Shown here: piece after piece, positions 37,749 through 45,549 of the stretch
Layout of the letters: each line of letters starts with the position of its first letter
How positions within the stretch are numbered: the stretch's first letter is position 1
Source of the DNA: Cyanobium sp. Cruz-8D1
Lineage (GTDB): Bacteria; Cyanobacteriota; Cyanobacteriia; PCC-6307; Cyanobiaceae
NCBI RefSeq assembly: GCF_024345975.1
Contig: NZ_JAGQCD010000005.1
Location: 97,279-161,278 of the forward strand
Length of the DNA: 64,000 nucleotides
Direction of reading: 5' to 3'
Program-made: the position numbers and the translations under genes
Notes under the pieces: generated by a model
What the model saw: the letters and a program-made list of their open reading frames with translations, nothing else
Told to the model about the DNA's origin: nothing
Database searches by the model: none

Positions 37749-39921
37749 GGGGTTGGAGCGGCGGCTGCGGCCACGCTCCCCCACCACAGGCCCCCAACTC
37801 AAGCTGCTGCGTCCCGGACTGCCGGAGCAGAGCCACCCGCTGCACGGCAGCCCCTACCGGATCGGGCGCGCGAGCGACAACAGCATCGTCATCGACCACA
37901 CGGCCGTGAGCCGCCACCACGCCCTGCTGGAAAACCACGGCGGCCACTGGCTGCTGAGCGACGCCGGCTCCACCAACGGACTCTGGTGGCAGGGCCGCCG
38001 GGTGCGGCAGCTGGTGCTTCGCCAGGGGGATCTGGTGCGTTTCGGACCCGCCGATCAGGACGATCTGCCCACGCTGCTGTTCGCGCCTGAAGGGGGCCTG
38101 CGCCGGGCCTGGCTGGGGCGCTGGGGGGCTCGGGGTGCGTTGGCCGTGGCCGGCGCCGGCGCCCTGCTCCTGGCCCTGTCCCTGCTGCAGGTACCTACCC
38201 GGGGCAGCCTGGCGACGGTGCGGGGACCGCTGCTCCTCTACGACCGCAGCAACCGGCCGGTGGCGTCCGTGGCCGATCGCAAGCGCCGCGAACTCCCCGA
38301 CCTGGACGCCTATCCCCCTGTCCTGATCGATGCGCTGCTGGCCAGTGAGGACAATCGCTTCTGGTGGCACCCGGGCGTGGACCCGATCGGCACCGCCCGT
38401 GCCCTGCTGACCAACCTGCTCGGCGGCCGGGTGCTGGAGGGCGGCAGCACCCTGACCCAGCAGATGGCCCGCAGCCTTTACCCGCAGCAGGTGGGACAGG
38501 GCGAGACGCTGGGTCGCAAATGGCGGGAACTGCTGGTGGCCCTGCAGCTGGAGGCCCGCTTCAGCAAGCAGGACCTGCTGTTGAGCTACCTCAACCGGGC
38601 CTATCTCGGCGCCGTCTGGGGCTTCGAGGATGCCTCCAGGCGCTTCTTCGGCCGGCCGGCAGCGGCCCTGAAGCTCGAGGAGGCCGCCCTGCTGGTGGGC
38701 CTGCTGCCCTCCCCGAACGGCTACGACCCCTGCGTCGATCCCTCGGCAGCCCTGGCCTCCCGCAACCAGGTGCTCGACAAGATGGCGGCCGCCAACCGGA
38801 TCAGCGCCGATCAGGCCCGTCGGGCCCGGCGCCAACCGATCCGGCTGGCCGCGGACGCCTGCCGCTCCGCCCAGCAGCGGGGGGCCCCCTTCTACACCGA
38901 CCAGGTGCGCCGCGATCTGGAAAACCTGGTGGGCAAGGAGGTGGCCGCCGAAGGCAACTTCCTGATCGACACCCACCTCGATCCGCTGCTGCAGGAGCGG
39001 GTGGAGCTGGTGCTGCGGCAGCGCATCGACGCCAGCCGCTCCCTGGGGGTGAGCCAGGGGGCCGTGGTGGTGATCGACAGCCGCACGGGGGGGATCCGCG
39101 CCATCGCCGGCGGTCGGGACTACCTGCAGAGCCAGTTCAACCGGGCCTCGATGGCCCTGCGCCAGCCCGGCAGCACGTTCAAACTCGTGCCCTACGTGGT
39201 GGCCCTCGAGCGGGGCGCCCGGCCCGGCGACCGGATCAGCTGCGGACCGCTGGACTGGGGCGGCCAGCACTTCAGCAGCGGCTGTGGCGGCAGCCTCAGC
39301 CTGCGCCAGGCCCTGGCGATCAGCAGCAACACCGCCGCCCTGCGCCTGGCGCGCAAGGGTGGCCTCGACGCCGTCGTCAGCAAGGGCCGGGATCTCGGTT
39401 TCACCAGCCCCCTGGCCCCGGTGCCGGGCCTGGCCCTGGGCCAGAGCGAGGTGACCCTGCTGGAGCTCACGGCCGCCTATGCCAGCGTCGCCGCCGATGG
39501 GCTCTGGCGGACGCCGACAACGATCCGTCGGCTCACGGATGCCGAAGCCTGCGGCGCCTCCCAGGCGGCGGGGGAGCGGGGGGGAGCCGATTGCCGGGCC
39601 TCCGCCGGCAGCGCAAGGGCCGTCACCAGCCCCGGCCGCCGGGTGATGAGCCCCGCCACCGCCAAAGCGATGCGGACCCTGCTGGAGGCGGTGGTCAGTG
39701 GCGGCACCGGCAGCGCCGCTGACGTGGGGGCAGGCAGCTGGGGCAAGACCGGCACCACCAACGAGGGCCGGGATCTGCTGTTCGTGGGCTATGCCCCCAG
39801 GCGCCAGTGGGTGATCGGCATCTGGCTGGGCAACGATGACAACAGCCCCACCGCCGCCAGCAGCGCCCTGGCGGCCTCGTTGTTCGGCGAGATCGTGCGC
39901 TCCGCCCCGCCGGGGTCATGA
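37729..39921 (+). CDS. Class A penicillin-binding protein with N-terminal FHA domain
   Basis: Bifunctional peptidoglycan glycosyltransferase/transpeptidase of 730 residues. Domain order: an FHA phosphothreonine-recognition domain (about 20-110: YRIGRASDNSIVIDHTAVSR and STNGLWWQG); one transmembrane helix (about 135-160); GT51 (LASEDNRFWWHPGVD with the catalytic Glu, GGSTLTQQMARSLYP); transpeptidase with SxxK in QPGSTFKL, SxN in SSNTAALRL and KTG in WGKTGTTNEGRD. The FHA domain would be cytoplasmic and the enzymatic domains periplasmic. The fusion suggests control of wall synthesis by Ser/Thr phosphorylation, as inference. Overlaps lspA by 20 bases and the GTPase by 4. Confidence 0.93.
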   Translation: MPTAILEGLERRLRPRSPTTGPQLKLLRPGLPEQSHPLHGSPYRIGRASDNSIVIDHTAVSRHHALLENHGGHWLLSDAGSTNGLWWQGRRVRQLVLRQGDLVRFGPADQDDLPTLLFAPEGGLRRAWLGRWGARGALAVAGAGALLLALSLLQVPTRGSLATVRGPLLLYDRSNRPVASVADRKRRELPDLDAYPPVLIDALLASEDNRFWWHPGVDPIGTARALLTNLLGGRVLEGGSTLTQQMARSLYPQQVGQGETLGRKWRELLVALQLEARFSKQDLLLSYLNRAYLGAVWGFEDASRRFFGRPAAALKLEEAALLVGLLPSPNGYDPCVDPSAALASRNQVLDKMAAANRISADQARRARRQPIRLAADACRSAQQRGAPFYTDQVRRDLENLVGKEVAAEGNFLIDTHLDPLLQERVELVLRQRIDASRSLGVSQGAVVVIDSRTGGIRAIAGGRDYLQSQFNRASMALRQPGSTFKLVPYVVALERGARPGDRISCGPLDWGGQHFSSGCGGSLSLRQALAISSNTAALRLARKGGLDAVVSKGRDLGFTSPLAPVPGLALGQSEVTLLELTAAYASVAADGLWRTPTTIRRLTDAEACGASQAAGERGGADCRASAGSARAVTSPGRRVMSPATAKAMRTLLEAVVSGGTGSAADVGAGSWGKTGTTNEGRDLLFVGYAPRRQWVIGIWLGNDDNSPTAASSALAASLFGEIVRSAPPGS

Positions 39922-41513
39922 AGCTGCCCCAACGCCTCTGGATCTGGATCCTCCTGGGTCTGCTGGCGCTGGTGGTGCTGGGAATGGTGCTGCAGGCGGT
40001 CCAGCAGCTGCAGTGGACGCTGAGCACCTGGCTTCCCTACTGGATGGTGGGGCCGCTGATGCTGATCGTGCTGGTGGCGTTGCTGCTGGCCCTGGCCCAG
40101 GTCGGCTGGCCCTGGCTGCAGAGGCTGCGCAGGCCTGGCCCATCGGGGGCCGGCAAAACGCCCACGGCGACGGTGCCCTCCAGCCGCCGCGAGGCGGCCC
40201 AGCGCAACCTGGGCGCCATCGACCGCACCCTGGAAAAGGTGCGCGATGCGGTGGAGCGGGAGGCCCTGCATCAGGAACGCCAGCGAATGGAGGCAGAACT
40301 GGAACGGGGCGACCTGGTGATCGTCGTGTTCGGCACCGGTTCGGCTGGCAAAACCTCGCTGATCCGTGCCCTGCTGCAGCAGGTCGTGGGCGAAGTGGGC
40401 GCACCCATGGGCTCGACCACCACCGCCAGCCGCTACCGGCTGCGGTTGCGGGATCTGCCCCGCGCCGTGATCCTGGAGGACACCCCAGGCATTCTCGAAG
40501 CGGGCCGCCAGGGGCGGGAACGGGAGCGGCTGGCCAGGGGACTGGCCGCCCGCGCCGACCTGCTGTTGCTGGTACTGGATGGCGACCTGCGTGCCAGTGA
40601 GTTGGAGGTGTTCGACGCCCTGGCGGGGCTGGGCAAGAGGCGGCTGCTGGTGCTCAACAAGTGCGACCTGCGCGGCGAAGAGGAGGAACGGCGCCTGCTG
40701 GCCCTGCTGCGGCAACGCTGCGCTGGCCGTCTCGCCCCCGACGATGTGGTCCCCGCCAGCGCGGCCCCCCAGAGCGTGCCGATGCCGGGCGGCCGGCCGC
40801 TGCAGCCGGCGCCGGAGGTGGAGGCCCTGCTGCGCCGGATCGCCAGCGTTCTGCATGCCGATGGGGAGGAGCTGATCGCCGACAACCTGCTGCTGCAGTG
40901 CCGCCGCCTCAGCCAGGCCAGCCAGGACCTGCTGGACCGGCAACGGCACAGCGACGCCAGCACCATCGTCGATCGGTACATGTGGATCGGCGCCGGGGTG
41001 GTGATGGTGACCCCGCTGCCGGGCATCGACCTGCTCGCCACCGCCGCGGTCAACGCCCAGATGGTGGTGGAGATCGGCCGCGTTTACGGCGTCAGCCTCA
41101 GCCGCGACACCGCCCAGGATCTGGCCCTTTCCGTGGGCCGGACCCTGGCGGGGCTGGGGCTGGTCAAGGGAGGCGTGGGTCTGCTCACGTCGGCCCTCAG
41201 CCTCAGTCTCCCTGCCCTGGTTGTCAGCCGGGCGATTCAGGCGGTCAGCGCGGCCTGGCTCACCCGGGTGGCGGGGCGCAGCTTCATCACCTACTTCCGC
41301 CAGAACCAGGACTGGGGGGATGGCGGCCTGCAGGAAGTGCTGCAGCGCGAATATGACCTCAACAAACGGGAGGGGATGCTGCGCAGCTTCCTGGAAACCG
41401 CCCTCAACCGGGTGGTGGAGCCTCCGCAGCAACGCCAGAGACGGCGGCTGCCGCCCCGCCCAGGGCCTCGGGGGGGGGCGGCAGAAGGGGACCGCGGGAA
41501 TCCAGCACCGTGA
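39918..41513 (+). CDS. Membrane GTPase with C-terminal DUF697 domain
   Basis: A 531-residue protein. Two N-terminal membrane helices (WIWILLGLLALVVLGMVLQAV; MVGPLMLIVLVALLLALAQV) precede a Ras-like G domain: G1 VVFGTGSAGKTSLIRALL, G3 LEDTPGILE, G4 VLNKCDLRG. The C-terminal region (IVDRYMWIGAGVVMVTPLPG and VNAQMVVEIGRVYGVSLS) is DUF697, found in YcjF-like proteins. Function is not established; coupling to the FHA-PBP (4-base overlap) hints at an envelope role. Its last 110 bases are overlapped by a convergent small membrane-protein gene. Confidence 0.87.
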   Translation: MKLPQRLWIWILLGLLALVVLGMVLQAVQQLQWTLSTWLPYWMVGPLMLIVLVALLLALAQVGWPWLQRLRRPGPSGAGKTPTATVPSSRREAAQRNLGAIDRTLEKVRDAVEREALHQERQRMEAELERGDLVIVVFGTGSAGKTSLIRALLQQVVGEVGAPMGSTTTASRYRLRLRDLPRAVILEDTPGILEAGRQGRERERLARGLAARADLLLLVLDGDLRASELEVFDALAGLGKRRLLVLNKCDLRGEEEERRLLALLRQRCAGRLAPDDVVPASAAPQSVPMPGGRPLQPAPEVEALLRRIASVLHADGEELIADNLLLQCRRLSQASQDLLDRQRHSDASTIVDRYMWIGAGVVMVTPLPGIDLLATAAVNAQMVVEIGRVYGVSLSRDTAQDLALSVGRTLAGLGLVKGGVGLLTSALSLSLPALVVSRAIQAVSAAWLTRVAGRSFITYFRQNQDWGDGGLQEVLQREYDLNKREGMLRSFLETALNRVVEPPQQRQRRRLPPRPGPRGGAAEGDRGNPAP

Positions 41514-41637
41514 TCAGCACCAGGTAGGCCACCCCGATCAGGATCGAGAGGGCACCGGTGAGGATCGCCACCCACTTGCCGCGGCGATCGCTCTGGGGGG
41601 GCTTCGGCGGGATCAGATCCGGAAGCGGTTCAACCAT
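41404..41637 (-). CDS. Small single-helix membrane protein
   Basis: A 77-residue protein with a polar, Pro-rich N-terminus (MVEPLPDLIPPKPPQSDRRG), one hydrophobic helix (WVAILTGALSILIGVAYLVLI) and a Pro/Ala/Gly-rich tail. No function recognised. It is translated from an ATG that overlaps the stop of the upstream decarboxylase by 8 bases, and its last 110 bases are antisense to the DUF697 GTPase. The coupling supports a real gene; part of the tail may simply be constrained by the opposite strand. Confidence 0.6.
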   Translation of the reverse strand: MVEPLPDLIPPKPPQSDRRGKWVAILTGALSILIGVAYLVLITVLDSRGPLLPPPPEALGGAAAAVSGVAAEAPPPG

Positions 41638-43087
41638 GGTTGGGCCCCGTCAGGCTTTGCTGCACAACGAAGCTCAGCCGCTCCAGGTGATCAGGGAGCG
41701 TGTGCGGGTTGCCCAGCACCGCCTTGAGATGGTGGTGGCCCCGGTACACCGGCCGCGAAAGCATCAGCTGCTCTGCCAGCAGGGCGGCCCGGGTATCGGC
41801 GCTCCAGCGTTCCGCCTTCTGCCCTTCGCAGCCTTCGGGCCGGAAGGCGAGCAGATGGAGGGGGCCGCTGCAGAGGGTCAGACCGCCGATTCCCCGCAGC
41901 CGCTGCTCCAGGTCCGTGCGGCGTTGAACGGCCGCGTCGATGAGGGCGGCCACGCCATCGAGGCCGAGCTGGCGCAAACCCAGCCAGAGCTTGAGGATCT
42001 CCCCGGGCCTGGTGCCCTGCAACCCCGCCTCTCCCTGGTGGCCGCCGCCCCAGCTGGGCTCCATGTAGGGCAGTCCGGTGCCGAAAGCCCGCTGCAGGTG
42101 GCGCGGATCCGCCAACAGCAGCAGGGAGGAGGTCTTGGTGATGCCGAGCAGCTTCTGGGGGTTGACCGTGATCGAATCGGCCAAGGCCAGGCCGGCGAGC
42201 CGGGAACGGAATCGTTCGCTGAAGGCGAAGATCGCCCCGATGGCCCCATCCACGTGCAACCAGTGGCCATAACGGCGGCACAGGGACGCGATGGGCTCGA
42301 GGGGATCAAGGGCTCCGCGCACGGTCGTACCGGAGGTGGCCACCACGGCGATCACCGGCGTACCGGCCCGGTCGAGCCGCGCCAGCCGCTCCTCCAGGGC
42401 CTGCGGCTCCAGGCCACCGGCAGCGGTGACGGGGAGCTGCACCAGGGCCTCGGCCGGCAGGCCCATCACGGCGGCGGCCTTGATCAGCGAGACGTGGGCC
42501 TCCTCGCTGCACAGCACCACCGCCTCGCCCCGGCAGGCCAGACCACGATGATGGCGGGCTGTGACCAGGGCCATCAGGTTGCTGAGGCTGCCGCCGCTGG
42601 CGGCCACCCCCCCGGCGCCGTCCGGCAGCCCAAGCCGTCCGGCCATCCAGGCACACAGGGCCCGCTCCAGCCGGCTGAGGCTGGGGGAGAGCTCTTCGGC
42701 CAGCAGGTTGTTATTCAGACCGGCGCAGATCAGGTCCGCCACGATCGAGGCTGACAGGGGCGGCGGATCGAGATGGGCCAGGGCACCCGGGTGGTTGGGG
42801 TTGTAGGCCCCTTCCATCACCAGCTGCAGATCGGCCAGCAACCGGTCGCTGCCGAGCCCCGCCGCCTCAGGTTCCACCACCGGCAGGACGCTCAGTCCGG
42901 GAAGGGGCGTGCCATGGCCAGCCTGGCCCAGCCAACGGCAGAGGAGTCCGGAGGCCTGCTGCAGGAGGTCCTCCAGGGCCGGGTCCAGCTGAAAAGGATC
43001 GGCGAAGCAGCTGAACTCCTGGGGGGGCGGCGAAGGCCGGTGGGCGGGGGGGACGCTGGCCAACGGCGACTGTGGGGGTCTCGGCAT
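41630..43087 (-). CDS. PLP-dependent group II decarboxylase
   Basis: A 485-residue fold-type I amino acid decarboxylase of the aspartate/glutamate/diaminobutyrate decarboxylase group. The cofactor lysine is in SITVNPQKLLGITKTSS, the ring-stacking/aspartate region in HWLHVDGAIGAIFAF, and phosphate contacts in ASGGSLSNLMALV. The N-terminal ANYNPNHPGALAHLDPPPL-like segment (seen as AYNPNHPGALAHLDPPPLSA) is typical. The exact substrate (aspartate, diaminobutyrate or an aromatic amino acid) cannot be fixed by eye. Divergent from tadA by 41 bases. Confidence 0.87.
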   Translation of the reverse strand: MPRPPQSPLASVPPAHRPSPPPQEFSCFADPFQLDPALEDLLQQASGLLCRWLGQAGHGTPLPGLSVLPVVEPEAAGLGSDRLLADLQLVMEGAYNPNHPGALAHLDPPPLSASIVADLICAGLNNNLLAEELSPSLSRLERALCAWMAGRLGLPDGAGGVAASGGSLSNLMALVTARHHRGLACRGEAVVLCSEEAHVSLIKAAAVMGLPAEALVQLPVTAAGGLEPQALEERLARLDRAGTPVIAVVATSGTTVRGALDPLEPIASLCRRYGHWLHVDGAIGAIFAFSERFRSRLAGLALADSITVNPQKLLGITKTSSLLLLADPRHLQRAFGTGLPYMEPSWGGGHQGEAGLQGTRPGEILKLWLGLRQLGLDGVAALIDAAVQRRTDLEQRLRGIGGLTLCSGPLHLLAFRPEGCEGQKAERWSADTRAALLAEQLMLSRPVYRGHHHLKAVLGNPHTLPDHLERLSFVVQQSLTGPNHG

Positions 43088-43128
43088 TCTGGCGGGTGCC
43101 CTGGCGGAGAGCTGGCTAGAAGAAGGCG

Positions 43129-43626
43129 ATGCTGAGTGACACCGACAGCCTGCTGTGGATGGACCGGCTCCTGCGGCTCTCCGAGGCGGCCGGGGCGCGG
43201 GGAGAGATCCCTGTGGCGGCGGCGTTGCTGGATGAGTCAGGCCACTGCGTGGGCTGGGGCAGCAACCGGCGCCACCGGCGGGCGGATCCCCTGGGGCACG
43301 CCGAACTGCTGGCCCTGCGCCGGGCCGCCGCCGCCCGGGGCGACTGGCGCTTCAACGGCTGCACGCTGCTGGTCACCCTCGAGCCTTGTCCGATGTGCGC
43401 CGGTGCCCTGATCCAGGCGCGGGTGGGCACCGTGATCTACGCCGCCGGCGATCCCAAGCGCGGCGCCCTCGGCGGCAGCCTCGATCTCTCCAGCCACCCC
43501 AGCGCCCACCACCACATGGCCGTGAGGGGCGGGGTGCACGGCGAGCGAGCCGCTCAGCAACTGGAGCAGTGGTTCCGCCAACGGCGCCTGGCCCCCCAGA
43601 GGAACGGCGCAACGGCGGCGGGCTGA
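43129..43626 (+). CDS. tadA: tRNA-specific adenosine deaminase
   Basis: Converts A34 to inosine at the wobble position of tRNA(Arg)ACG. The 165-residue protein has the zinc/proton-shuttle motif HAELLALRRAA and the second zinc motif LEPCPMCAGALIQARVG. AGAAGG lies just upstream of ATG 43129. About ten C-terminal residues are low-complexity. It converges with the class V aminotransferase, with one base between the stops. Confidence 0.95.
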   Translation: MLSDTDSLLWMDRLLRLSEAAGARGEIPVAAALLDESGHCVGWGSNRRHRRADPLGHAELLALRRAAAARGDWRFNGCTLLVTLEPCPMCAGALIQARVGTVIYAAGDPKRGALGGSLDLSSHPSAHHHMAVRGGVHGERAAQQLEQWFRQRRLAPQRNGATAAG

Positions 43627-43627
43627 C

Positions 43628-44806
43628 TCAGGCGATGGCGGCAGCCACGGCCGCAGCGGGCCGGAAGGCGGGCAGCTCGCTGGCGAAGATGTCGAGCAAG
43701 CGATCGACATTTTCCGGGGTGCTGTTGTAGCCCATCAGGCCGATACGCCACACCTTGCCGGCGAGATCCCCAAGCCCACCGCCCACCTCGATGCCGAAAC
43801 GGTCGAGAAGATGGCGGCTGAAGGCCTTGCCGTCGACCCCCTCGGGGATGCGGACGGTGGTCAGGGTGGCCAGACGCAGGGGCTCGCTAACATGCAGCTC
43901 CAGGCCTAACCGCTCCAGGCCCGCCCAGAGCCGTTCAGCGTTGCTGCGGTGGCGCGCCCAGGCGACCTCCAGTCCCTCTTCGGCCAGGAGCCGCAGGGCT
44001 TCGCGCATGCCGAAGTTCATGTTGACCGGAGCGGTGTGGTGATACACCCGGTCGCTGCCCCAGTACTTGTTGAGCAGGGACACATCGAGGTACCAGTTGG
44101 GCACCTTGCCGGAGCGGGCGGCCAGCTTGGCCTCGGCCCGCGGACCCATGGTGAAGGGGCCCAGGCCAGGGGGGCAGCTGAGACCCTTCTGACTGCAGCT
44201 GTAGGCCAGATCCACCTTCCAGGCATCGATGTGCAGCGGCACCGCCCCAAGGGACGTGACCGTATCGAGCAGCAGCAGGCAATCATGCTGGCGGCAGAGG
44301 TCGCCGATCCCCTCCATCGGCTGGCACACGCCAGTGGAGGTTTCGGCATGCACCATCGCCAGGATGGCGGGCTTGTGGGCGATCAGGGCCGCTTCGAGTT
44401 CGGCCAGGTCAAAGGCCTCTCCCCAGGGCCGCTCAATCGTGACGACGTCGGCCCGGTAGCGGCCGGCCATATCCACCAAGCGCTGGCCGAAGTAGCCCAT
44501 CACCGCCACCAGCACCTTGTCGCCGGGCTCGATCGTGTTGGCCAGGGTCGCTTCCATGGCGGCACTGCCGGTGCCGCTCATCGGGATGGTCAGCCGGTTG
44601 TCGGTCTGCCAGGTGTAGCGGAGCAGTTCCTGCACCTCACCCATCAGCTCGATGTAGAGGGGATCCAGGTGGCCGATGGGCATCCGGGCCAGGGCCTGCA
44701 GCACCGTGGGATGGGCATTGGAGGGGCCAGGACCCAGAAGCAGTCGCTCCGGGGTGGCGATGGGATCCAGAGCGAGCCTGTGGGTGCTGCTGACGGTGGG
44801 AGGCAC
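43628..44806 (-). CDS. Class V aminotransferase (serine/alanine-glyoxylate type)
   Basis: PLP enzyme likely transaminating glyoxylate with alanine or serine in photorespiration. It shows LLLGPGPSNAHPTVLQALAR at the N-terminus, SGTGSAAMEATLANTIEPGD, LLLDTVTSLGAVPLHIDAW and the cofactor lysine in YSCSQKGLSCPPGLG. The frame is open to 44956 but that lies inside apcF, so I choose GTG 44806 (392 residues); TTG 44821 is an alternative. Neither has a good ribosome-binding site. It lies downstream of apcF by 61 bases on the same strand. Confidence 0.88.
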   Translation of the reverse strand: MPPTVSSTHRLALDPIATPERLLLGPGPSNAHPTVLQALARMPIGHLDPLYIELMGEVQELLRYTWQTDNRLTIPMSGTGSAAMEATLANTIEPGDKVLVAVMGYFGQRLVDMAGRYRADVVTIERPWGEAFDLAELEAALIAHKPAILAMVHAETSTGVCQPMEGIGDLCRQHDCLLLLDTVTSLGAVPLHIDAWKVDLAYSCSQKGLSCPPGLGPFTMGPRAEAKLAARSGKVPNWYLDVSLLNKYWGSDRVYHHTAPVNMNFGMREALRLLAEEGLEVAWARHRSNAERLWAGLERLGLELHVSEPLRLATLTTVRIPEGVDGKAFSRHLLDRFGIEVGGGLGDLAGKVWRIGLMGYNSTPENVDRLLDIFASELPAFRPAAAVAAAIA

Positions 44807-44867
44807 TGGGAGGAGAGGCAAGACCTGGCGGAGCGGCAGAAGTAATCTGAGACTAGGGAATAGCCGC

Positions 44868-45386
44868 TCAGCGAGCGCGGACGTTGCTGGAGGAGAGGCC
44901 ACGGCAGAGGTGCTCAAAGGGGGCCCGCACAAGGCCGGTGTCCACCAGGCCGGCATCAGCCAGCATCTCGGCGATCACGTCACCGAGCAGGGCGATGCTG
45001 CGCACGGTGGGACCGGTGGGAACGCCCAGGCTCTTGTAGGTGTCATCCAGGCCGTTGAGAACGCGCTCGTCGAGGATGGTGAAGTCGTCGGCCACCAGGG
45101 CATAGCTGGCGTAGCGCAGGAAGTAGTCCATGTCGCGCAGGCAGGCCGACAGACGCCTGGTGGTGTAAGCGTTGCCACCGGGGAGGAGCAGCTCGGGGTC
45201 TTCGAGCCAGAGGCGTTGCGCCGCCTCGCGCACAATGACGGCCGCTTCCCGGTTGATCAGTTCGACGGCGGCGAGCCGCAACGCCGCCTGGCCGTAGTAG
45301 GCATCAATCCGATCGATCGCGGAGCGATCGAAGTAGCGGCCCAGCTGGTCGTAGCGACCGATCAGACCGGTGATGGCATCTCGCAT
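44868..45386 (-). CDS. apcF: Allophycocyanin beta-18 subunit
   Basis: Core phycobiliprotein that pairs with the ApcE (LCM) domain in the phycobilisome terminal emitter region. ATG 45386 (MRDAITGLIGRYDQLGRYFD) gives 172 residues. The bilin site is the Cys in RLSACLRDMDYFLRYASYAL, with the following arginine and aspartate; the C-terminal part GVPTGPTVRSIALLGDVIAE is typical of beta-type chains, and divergence from ApcB plus its isolation from apcAB supports ApcF. Divergent from the glutamine synthetase-like gene by 163 bases. Chromophore supply would come from pcyA. Confidence 0.88.
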   Translation of the reverse strand: MRDAITGLIGRYDQLGRYFDRSAIDRIDAYYGQAALRLAAVELINREAAVIVREAAQRLWLEDPELLLPGGNAYTTRRLSACLRDMDYFLRYASYALVADDFTILDERVLNGLDDTYKSLGVPTGPTVRSIALLGDVIAEMLADAGLVDTGLVRAPFEHLCRGLSSSNVRAR

Positions 45387-45549
45387 GGACGAAACGGATC
45401 GACGCACCTGCAGCGGAAGGTAGCACTCGCAATCCGCCAGATTCCTGTGCTGCGGCTGGTTCTGGGGAATCTGACAGAAACGGTTACGCGGCCACCGGCC
45501 CGCCGGGGGGGCACCATCGTGGCGGCAGCCTTCCGATCCCCCTCCCGCC

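Noticed and set aside
37708..39270. 520-residue minus-strand frame opposite the penicillin-binding protein
   Set aside because: Shadow of the FHA-GT51-transpeptidase gene, whose catalytic motifs are all in the plus frame.
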